From Achatina immaculata (Eukaryota > Mollusca > Gastropoda > Stylommatophora > Achatinidae): 64,000 nucleotides of DNA. The position numbers and the translations under genes are program-made. Of this stretch, positions 56,575-64,000 are shown piece after piece. The stretch covers positions 32,372,030 through 32,436,029 of the forward strand of contig CM019718.1 in the NCBI GenBank assembly GCA_009760885.1, in the 5' to 3' direction. How positions within the stretch are numbered: the first letter of the stretch is position 1; every line of letters begins with the position of its first letter. A model generated the notes under the pieces. It made no database searches. It worked only from the letters and a program-made list of their open reading frames with translations, and was not told the origin of the DNA.

Positions 56575-57315
56575 CCAGCTCTCTCAGTCTAAGAAGCCAT
56601 GTGGATGTGCTGCTCTCTCAGTCTAAGAAGCCATGTGGATGTGCTGCTCTCTCAGTCTAAGAAGCCATGTGGATTTGCTGCTCTCTCAGTCTAAGAAGCC
56701 ATGTGGATTTGCTGCTCTCTCAGTCTAAGAAACCATGTGGATTTGCTGCTCTCTCAGTCTAAGAAGGATGTAGATTTGCTGCTCTCTCAGTAAGAAGGAC
56801 GTAGATTTGCTGCTCTCTCAGTCTAAGAAGGATGTGGATTTGCTGCTCTCTCAGTCTAAGAAGGATGTAGATTTGCTGCTCTCTCAGTCTAAGAAGGATG
56901 TAGATTTGCTGCTCTCTCAGTCTAAGAAGGATGTGGATTTGCTGCTCTCTCAGTCTAAGAAGGATGTAGATTTGCTGCTCTCTCAGTAAGAAGGATGTAG
57001 ATTTGCTGCTCTCTCAGTCTAAGAAGGATGTGGATTTGCTGCTCTCTCAGTCTAAGAAGGATGTAGATTTGCTGCTCTCTCAGTCTAAGAAGGATGTGGA
57101 TTTGCTGCTCTCTCAGTCTAAGAAGGATGTGGATTTGTTGCTCTCTCAGTCTAAGAAGTATGTAGATTTGCTGCTCTCTCAGTCTAAGAAGGATGTGGAT
57201 TTGTTGCTCTCTCAGTCTAAGAAGGATGTAGATTTGCTGCTCTCTCAGTCTAAGAAGGATGTGGATTTGCTGCCCTCTCAGTTTAAGCAGCCATGTGGAT
57301 TTGCTGCTTTCTAAG
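56575..57315. repeat. 33-bp minisatellite, about 22 units
   Basis: The unit starts CTGCTCTCTCAGTCTAAGAA and ends GGATGTGGATTTG. The first units carry a two-base longer form with GCCATGTGGAT. Two units are shortened (CAGTAAGAAGG). The 33-bp period keeps frames open (LLSQSKKDVDL on the plus strand). Confidence 0.96.
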
Positions 57316-57477
57316 TCCTCCACTCTGCCTGCCTGTCTATCTCAGCGCGTTAGCGATATCGGCTCGATCCAGTGGTTGTTCATCTGCAATGACTGCAAAG
57401 CCAGCCAGTCTGTCAGCTCTCTCATTTGCTTAGATGCCCACGTACCCAGAGACATAGTTGAAGCTGATTCTACCAAT

Positions 57478-58425
57478 CGTTCTTCTTCTTCTTCTTCGCT
57501 CGCTTCTACCACCAAAACCGCACTGTGATCCTACTGAATTTACGCCTTTGGTCCTCGTTAGGTCCTGTGTTCTCCTGTGTGGTCCCCGAAAGGGGTTCAG
57601 AGTATCACAGGGCTTTATCCTGTATTCTTGGTGGGTCTCAGAAGCGGGATTGCGTGACACCGTGGTTTTCATTGCACCAGTTTAGTCTAGGGTTGGACTT
57701 TCTCACCGGAAGACCTCGACGTGTTTAGGATATCAGTGCATCCCCGCTGGGTGTGTTTGGGACGTGATCGACCTCTAGAGCAGAGGTACTGTGACATGCA
57801 TAGCCTTCAAGATTCACCCCTGGTGTGAGCCGGTTTAGGCAAAATTCACCAGTATGGGTGTATATCAGGCGTGACCGACCTCTAGAGCGGAGGTGGCATG
57901 ACATGTCTAGCCATCAAGTTCCACCCCTGGTGTGTGCCGGTTTAGGCATATTTCACCAGTGTAGGTGTATTTCGGACGTGGCTGGCCTCTAGAGCAGAGG
58001 TGCCGTGGTATGTATAGCTCTCGCAGTGATACTACTGGACATACTGATTAAACTTCACTTTATCCTTTCCACCACCTTTTCATATCGGCGCCGCACAGCA
58101 ACTTTTATTTCTTTTCTGCATTTTCTTCTTTGACCGGGAGGAGCTTCACTCCACTCACGGCATTCGAAGAGTCTCGCCAGCAGTGTCTTAACCTCTGGGA
58201 CAAGCCGGTTCATACATTTCACCCGATATGACTGTACTCAGGACGTGGCCGACCTCCAGACCAGAGGTGCCGTGATTTGACTGTTTGATTCGCTTTATCC
58301 TTTCTACCACCTTTTCCGCAGTGGTGCTGCGCGGCAACCTCATTTGCACCTTTCTTCATTGGCCGAGAGGAGCACCGCTCCACGCACGGCAGCTGAAGAA
58401 TATCGCCAACAGCGGGAAGAAGGAT
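57478..58425 (-). mobile_element. Dispersed repeat DR2, second long copy
   Basis: On the minus strand this runs from about 58425 (matching 50055) to the (GAA)n tail at 57478-57500, with the same order of parts as the copy at 49841-51277. The 85-bp block is reduced to about one unit here. The 110-bp block is present three times. No clear target duplication is visible. Confidence 0.88.
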
Positions 58426-60027
58426 ATGAAAGCTGGTTCGCTGCTGATTTGTTTGGTGACTAGTTCGTTCTTTATTCTTTTTTTTTTTTTTTAAGTGAAT
58501 ATCGTCCATGCTCTGTGTACTGGTTAGCGTGCTTTATCCAAGGGTTTTAACTTTGCTAGATATCCAGTTTTTGTAACATAATGTCTTGTAAGTTATAACT
58601 GTAGTATTATTATAGCCCTTGCAGGTTAGGATGGTATTATTGTTAATAATGTTGTTGTTATTATTATTACTACTATTAGCATTTTTACTATAGTTATGAT
58701 TATTTTTGATAAGTAGAAAGTAGGTAAGAAAAGATGGCAAATTTAAGAACCAGTGGGAGAGGAACACTCCCGCGGTATTAGTATTATTACAACAGAGTTA
58801 GGTAGATAAACACAAATACTGGACATATCAAGCTGAGGGAAAGATTATAATAGTTTTAACACGACTAAACTGAATGGTTAAATCAACAATATGGAGACAG
58901 ACAGGCGAACACTGTGTAAATAGATATCCCGCATATGTATCGCAAACACCTTATACTGGATAAGAAGAGTTTACCCACACCAGAAAATTAAACAGATGGA
59001 TTTGACGCAACAGACTTATCGACCGGTGAGACGTAGTTGCTATTCTTAGGACGCAGTTTACACACATGAATAATCCAGCAGACTAGTAAGATGAGCAAAG
59101 GCAGCGGACTGACTTATCCCGAAGTTCAATCAGTCTGGAGTCAACCAGCTGACCAATAAAAAGATCTAGAGGTGTGTCCTATTGGACAACCGACTTACCA
59201 TATATAAGACAGGCATATAATTTTAGGAGAGAGAGAGAGAAAAGAGAGAGAGAGGACAGAAATAGAGAGAAAAGAAGAATAGAAGGTTAGATAGGAGAGT
59301 AACAACAGATAGAAGCAGATGGACAGGTAGGTCAATAGACATTCAGGAGATATAAAAGCAGTGTAGAACCAGAAGTCCCCTAAGACAGACAGAACATAGA
59401 ATTTCAAGTTAGAAAGTGATTATTAGTACTGCGTGAGAAATGCAGAAGATTTGACATTTTTAAAACTTTGTATAAAATTCTTTTGGATATGTCTCAAACT
59501 GATACTTGTGAGTTTCGTTTGGTGAACATTAAAGATTCAGCTATAATGTGATTCAAGAACAAACCGTGTGAATTTTATAGTGACTTTGTGTGTTAAGATT
59601 TCGGTCTTGTGGTGAACCACACAGCATCACGTGTAGCGACATTCTGAACTTGTGAAGTGAACAAAAAGAAGACCTAGTAACGTGCGTTCATAAATTAGAA
59701 AGTGATACTGGAGAAAGATAATATCGTGGCGACCACAACGTGTTAACTATCCTGTAGGAAAGTGTTTTAGGTTGATGACATTTAAACGGTCATTTAGTGC
59801 TGCTGTACGTGGCAGTCGCCATCGCTCAAAGTCCGGCAATATCATCAGGACACGAAAGACAATATGTAAATCAGAACCAAACAATATTATGTTTTCCCTT
59901 CAATCAATGACAGCCGTACTGTACTGTAAAGTCGGTAAAAGTGGCCTGTTCTTAAACGGAGCAAGGTGGTCTGTTGGTGTAGCTGCAGCTGATGGACTGG
60001 ATCGGGATCAGAAGCACTGACTGTTTG
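58426..60027. other. Non-coding stretch, A+T-rich, low complexity
   Basis: A T15 run lies near 58479, an ATT/GTT-rich patch at 58620-58700 and a GA-rich patch at 59225-59260. At 59727-59744 TGGCGACCACAACGTGTT resembles a tRNA-complementary primer site of an LTR retroelement, but no LTR or gag/pol was found. No gene is recognised. Confidence 0.45.
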
Positions 60028-60165
60028 GATTAATGATGACGCAATCCCGCTTCTGCGACCCACCAAGAGTTCAGGCCCAAGCCCGGCTATACTCTTGTGA
60101 TCCCTCTCGGGGATCTCTTGTGGGCCTCTCGGGAACCACATGGGGACCACGGGACACGTAGAGGA
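60028..60165 (+). mobile_element. Dispersed repeat DR2, internal fragment
   Basis: 'gacgcaatcccgcttctgcg', 'cccaccaagag' and 'ctctcggggatctcttgtgg' match 51066-51190 of the long copy. It lacks the (GAA)n tail. Confidence 0.8.
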
Positions 60166-60757
60166 CCATTAATTAATTAATTCATTCATTAATTGCATGT
60201 CCCTTGCGGAACTTTGCCTCCCAAACACTCCTGTAGGCCTCTCGGTTGTGAGCAAGATGGCCTGCTGCTGCTGCATCCATTTGCAGATCGCCAACGATGT
60301 CTTGCAGCCATCTTCGTTTTGGTCTTCCTCTTTTTCTTTTTCCCATTATGTAACCTTCCAAGAAGGTTTTCTCTAGATTATCATGACGTTTAATGTGTCC
60401 AAAATATTTACGTTTTCTCTCTTTAATCCTCTTTACTAGCAGCGTTCTTCAATATTAAGTTCTTGTAGTATGGATATATTTGTTCTTTTTTGTGTCCATG
60501 ATATGTGGAGAACTCTTCTGTAGCATTTACATTCAAAGGCATTTATGTGTTTCTCAGCTGTTTTGTTAAGTGTCCAGGTCTCACAGGCATATGTTGCGAT
60601 GGGAAAAATGCATGCACTTAAAAATCTTATTTTTGTAGTTCTGTCTGTTCCTCTCCACAGATTCTTTAGTTGTTTTACTTTCTGAAGAGCGATAGATGTC
60701 CTCCTTTTAATTTTCCTCTTTTTATCTCCATTATTAGTTAGTAGTGATCCAAGACAT
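60166..60757 (-). pseudogene. RTE-like LINE 3' portion, inverted
   Basis: On the minus strand it runs from 'gtcttggatcactactaact' (about 60757) to 'gcaattaatgaatgaattaa' near 60172. It covers the C-terminal coding region, with small indels compared with the 48066 copy. Its tail is a mixture of ATTA and ATTC. It is cut at 60757, where the palindrome begins. Confidence 0.9.
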
Positions 60758-60759
60758 TC

Positions 60760-61220
60760 GGTTACAGTCGAACATTTTTTTTAACCAGTTTTCAGAAACA
60801 TGTGAGTGAAAATACTGATTAACCAATGACTGATTCTCTCCTGCCTTGATACTGCGAAATGATACTGTGTTATCAAGTCATTTAAACAGAGGCTAAGACC
60901 GTAATTAATCTTCTTATTCTTATTCTTCTTCGTTCGCTTCTACCACCAAGATCACCCCGTGATCCTGCTGAATTTACCCAAACAGCAATCATAGAGGACC
61001 ACAGAAGTAAATTCAGCAGGATCACGGCGCGATCTTGGTGGTAGAAGCGAACGAAGAAGAAGAAGAAGATTAATTACGGTCTTAGCCTCTGTGTAAGTGA
61101 CTTGATAACACAGTATCATTTCGCAGTATCAAGACAGAAGAGAATCAGTCATTGGTTAATCAGTATTTTGACTCATATGTTTCTGAAAACTGGTTTTAAA
61201 AAAAATGATCAACTGTAACC
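60760..61220. repeat. Large palindrome, arms about 215 bp
   Basis: The left arm 60760-60977 and right arm 61007-61220 are reverse complements with scattered mismatches and small indels, separated by 29 bp. Outer ends are GGTTACAGT and ACTGTAACC. The inner part of each arm is the 3' end of DR2 with its GAA tail (left: 'cttcgttcgcttctaccacc'; right: 'ggtggtagaagcgaacgaag'). The remaining 150 bp or so of each arm are not seen elsewhere in the window. The arms differ at several positions, so this is not a simple fold-back sequencing artefact of one strand. Confidence 0.93.
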
Positions 61221-62017
61221 AAAGTCAACATGTGTTGCCCAGCGAATAATCGAAACCAAGGGGACATCTTTTATGGCAAGGAGCGGAGATGGGTGGGAGG
61301 CACGCCTGGGCGGGGACTAACATCTGTGATTCATCTGACCGTTAAAGATCTGGCATTCAGATAACAGTCAATTTCGTGGTGCTACTTACGGCACAATATG
61401 TGCCCTCAATGTACACTACGGCTACATTTTACCATAATCTTCCCAGAGAACAAGATTAATAATCCAGCCCAGATATCGAGGAGTCCGTGAAGGGTTTTAT
61501 TATCTTTCGTCCAAATAAATTACCTTCTCAGTTTACCCTAAAATACCTAGGTCGAGAGCCATATAATTTGCCCTTAACGGCAACCAGCAATATTGATGTA
61601 CTTTCCGACACGTCGGCCAGAAAATCGTTACGGTGACAATAAAACTGTCGTGGGGTGGGCATTTCCGTGCCCAGCATATGAATGAGGCCCTCCCGATTCA
61701 ATATTTTTGCCGTCCCGCGAGTGTATTGACACAGTTTACTGTGGGAAATGCTCTGAAGTGCGGACACAAAGCGCTAATGCGCTGGTTATTTGTGGAGTGG
61801 ATGTTGATGAAAGTATAACTCCTTCCAAGCTAATGTGAAGTTGGCTGGGTGTTATCTGCTCTGCGACTGCCCGCCTATTCTGTTGAGTTCAGATCGTGGC
61901 CTTCTCCTTATCCGGATCTGCATTGTGGTCTGATACGAGAAAGTGCAAATATTTATCTTCATAATCACATTAAAAAAACATTTACTAATATTTGGAATAT
62001 GATATTTCAAAACCAGA
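61221..62017. other. Non-coding stretch
   Basis: No gene or repeat is recognised. The frames at 61528-61767 and 61849-62220 lack motifs. Confidence 0.5.
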
Positions 62018-62190
62018 AATGCAGGTGGTTCAGTGGGCAAGACACCTCTCTACAAAACACAGGAGCTGGAGTTCAAATGCCAGAAGGAGTTCAAGATAAT
62101 TGTGTTAGAACTAATGGTTCCCAGAGTTATACCAGCGGGGGCTCTACACCTGGTAAGTCCAGCCAAGCTGGGAAGGTCTGCGGGGGTAGG
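62018..62190 (+). mobile_element. tRNA-derived SINE, second type
   Basis: Box-A-like TGGTTCAGTGGGCAAGACAC and box-B-like GGAGTTCAAATGCC lie about 35 bases apart. The following G-rich body has no counterpart elsewhere in the window, so the end is uncertain. Confidence 0.5.
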
Positions 62191-62332
62191 GGGTGGGGGT
62201 TGGGGGTCAGGCAGAACTAGAACCATGGTCCTCCAGGATCAGGGTGGGGGTGGGGTTGGAGCATGGGGTCAACGACGCCATCTTGTTTAAAAAAAAGATT
62301 AGTCTTATAAAACAGACAAAAAGTCTTACACA

Positions 62333-62588
62333 GAAGAGGCAGATCAAGAGACAGACCAAGAGACAGAACAAGAGACAGACCAAGAGACAGAACAAGAGGC
62401 AGACCAAGAGACAGGCCAAGAGACAGACCAAGAAGCAGACCAAGAGACAGAACAAAACACAGACAAAGAGACAGGCCAAGAGACAGATCAAGAGACAGAC
62501 CAAGAGGCAGATCAAGAGACAGACCAAGAGACAGGCCAAGAGACAGATCAAGAGACAGACCAAGAGGCAGATCAAGAGACAGATCAGA
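62333..62588. repeat. 12-bp minisatellite, about 21 units
   Basis: The unit is AGACAGACCAAG with GGCAGA and AGAACA variants. A 48-bp block is repeated near 62473 and 62533. Frames are open because 12 is a multiple of three (KRQT repeats). Confidence 0.95.
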
Positions 62589-62607
62589 CCTACGTGCCCT
62601 GGGAGAG

Positions 62608-62775
62608 GACAACTGCCAGAAAGGAATGGCTGCCAGGAGAAGACTAAGAACAGAAAGGAATGGCTGCCAGGAGAAGACTAAGAACAGAAAGGAATGGATG
62701 CCAGGAGAAGACTAAGAACAGAAAGGAAGGGCTGCCAGGAAAAGACTAAGAACAGAAAGGAATGGAAACTAGTCT
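62608..62775. repeat. 34-bp minisatellite, about 4.5 units
   Basis: The unit starts AAGGAATGGCTGCCAGGAGA and ends AGACTAAGAACAGA. A (GAAT)n run follows at 62812-62839. Confidence 0.95.
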
Positions 62776-62944
62776 TGTCTGCAGCAAAGAACCTCAGTGG
62801 CTTGGAAAGCTGAATGAATGAATGAATGAATGAATGAATCCTTCAGCTGTGTAATATTCTCATGGACATTTAGTCTGGACATCGGTTTCTAAAAAAATGG
62901 AGTATAGTTACCTACAAGGCGATGCGCACTAGACTACACTGTAC

Positions 62945-63155
62945 ATCCCAGAGTCAGAACATTAACTAAAAACAGTCAGAACATTAACTAAAAACAGTCA
63001 GAACATTAACTAAAAACAGTCAGAACATTAACTAAAAACAGTCAGAACATTAATTAAAAACAGTCAGAACATTAACTAAAAAAGAGTCAGAACATTAACT
63101 AAAAACAGTCAGAACATTAACTAAAAACAGTCAGAACATTAACTGAAAACAGAGT
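62945..63155. repeat. 22-bp minisatellite, about 9 units
   Basis: The unit is CAGTCAGAACATTAACTAAA plus AA, with one AATTAA variant and one AAAGAG insertion. Confidence 0.96.
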
Positions 63156-63295
63156 CAAGAAAGAATTGTGCACTATCAAGTTTAGCGAACAATAAAGTGT
63201 AGATTACGTACCAGAGTTTAGAGTACGATAGCACAAATGTTTAGATTACCGTAACAGTGTTTAGAGTACTGTACTACAAATGGTTAGATTACTCT

Positions 63296-63562
63296 ACCAA
63301 CAGCTAGTGTAGTGGTTAGAGCACTCGTCTAGCAAGCGAATGATCGAGGGTTCAAATCTTCAGCTGAACGGGATATTTTTTTCCCCGACCAATGTGGTCT
63401 CGAGGTCGACCCACCTTTATAAAATGGGTACCTGAGAAAATCTGCGAAGGAAAGGCCGCGAGGAAAGGAACTGGCCCACTCTACCTCATACACTGATGAC
63501 CCAGCATAATGAGGTCTCTAACACTTCATCCCCTACGGCATTTGCTATGGGACTACTTACCT
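63296..63562 (+). mobile_element. tRNA-derived SINE
   Basis: Box A TAGTGTAGTGGTTAGAGCAC at about 63305 and box B GAGGGTTCAAATC at about 63346 form a good tRNA-like head. The body has 'aaaatgggtacctg', shared with the SINEs at 1468, 8228 and 49633, but the tail ('tgatgacccagcataatgagg') differs. The shared core with varied heads and tails suggests a superfamily. Confidence 0.8.
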
Positions 63563-63593
63563 GTTACTGTACCAGTGGCTAGAGTACGGCATA

Positions 63594-64000
63594 TTCGTTT
63601 TGGTCTTCCTCTCTTTCTTTTTCCCATTATGTACCCTTCCAATACGGTCTTCTCTAAATTATCATGACGTTTAATGTGTTCAAAATATTTAAGTTTTCTC
63701 TCTTTAATCCTCTTTACTAGCCAGCCTTCTTCAATATTAAGCTCTTGTAGTATAGATGTATTTGTTCTTTTTTGTGTCCACGATATTTGGAGAACTCTTC
63801 TGTAGCATTTACATTCAAAGACATTTATGTGTTTCTCAGCTGTTTTGTTAAGTGTCCAGGTCTCACAGGCATATGTTGCGACGGGAAAGATGCATGCCCT
63901 TAAAAATCTTATTTTTGTGGTTCTGTCTGTTCCTCTCCACAGATTCTTTAGTTGTTTTACTTTCTGAAGAGCGATAGATGTCCTCCTTTTAATTTCCCTC
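63594..64000 (-). pseudogene. RTE-like LINE fragment, cut by the window edge
   Basis: On the minus strand this continues from beyond 64000 ('gagggaaattaaaaggagga') down to about 63594, where it stops inside the C-terminal coding region at 'ggaagaccaaaacgaa'. It lacks the last 150 bp or so and the simple-repeat tail. The 3' loss cannot come from normal 5' truncation, so a later deletion or rearrangement is likely. Confidence 0.9.

Noticed and set aside
59727..59744. LTR-retroelement primer binding site (TGGCGACCACAACGTGTT)
   Set aside because: The match to a tRNA-complementary site is partial. I found no flanking LTR pair and no gag or pol frame downstream, and the base before it is not the usual CA end.
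63296..63370. Functional tRNA gene
   Set aside because: Boxes A and B are present, but the sequence does not close a full cloverleaf by eye, and it continues into a SINE body shared with other copies.

Overview
The window is eukaryotic, most likely from a metazoan of mollusc or other lophotrochozoan type (inference). The evidence is a mariner transposon, non-LTR retrotransposon reverse-transcriptase ends, a Penelope-like GIY-YIG domain, several tRNA-derived SINEs, and no operons or ribosome binding sites. I found no convincing host protein-coding gene, no rRNA, no intact tRNA gene and no CRISPR array. It reads as intergenic or heterochromatin-like DNA built from transposon debris and tandem repeats. 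The species cannot be fixed from the sequence alone.

Tandem repeats dominate. About forty separate minisatellites, with periods of 5 to 53 bp, cover roughly a third of the 64 kb by my hand count. The largest are a 16-bp array (1735-2916), a 21-bp array (3031-4142), a 45-bp array (20556-22004), a 32-bp array of more than 100 units (26222-29580), a 52-bp array (31093-31928), and 27-bp arrays (33433-33910 and 34040-36130). Many have periods divisible by three, so long reading frames run through them on both strands. These frames are by-products of the period, and I do not call them genes.

Mobile elements fill much of the rest. (1) A complete but inactivated mariner (11528-12818) has matching terminal inverted repeats and TA duplications and sits inside an older minisatellite. 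(2) An RTE/BovB-like LINE is present as 5'-truncated or fragmentary copies (38376-39345, 44526-44672, 46876-47650, 48066-48882, 60185-60757, 63594-64000, plus 3' stubs near 24282 and 25725). (3) Ends of at least two other LINE types occur at 13336-13650, 42700-42985, 51351-51637, 20274-20530, 44215-44285 and 23040-23520. (4) A Penelope-like end lies at 44757-45545. (5) tRNA-headed SINEs lie at 1468-1696, 8228-8465, 49633-51320 (split), 62018-62190 and 63296-63562, with a weaker one in a duplicated block. (6) Two non-coding dispersed families recur. DR1 carries a conserved hairpin and has seeded a 30-bp satellite. DR2 ends in a (GAA)n tail, and one copy sits in a SINE with a 12-bp target duplication.

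Structural highlights are a roughly 215-bp-arm palindrome (60760-61220), an inverted LINE pair (46876-48882), a 1.44-kb tandem duplication (23519-26406), and higher-order blocks inside the 21-, 27- and 32-bp arrays. The pieces do not form a pathway. They show a locus shaped by retroposition, nesting and repeated local amplification, and in at least one place a satellite arose directly from a dispersed element.
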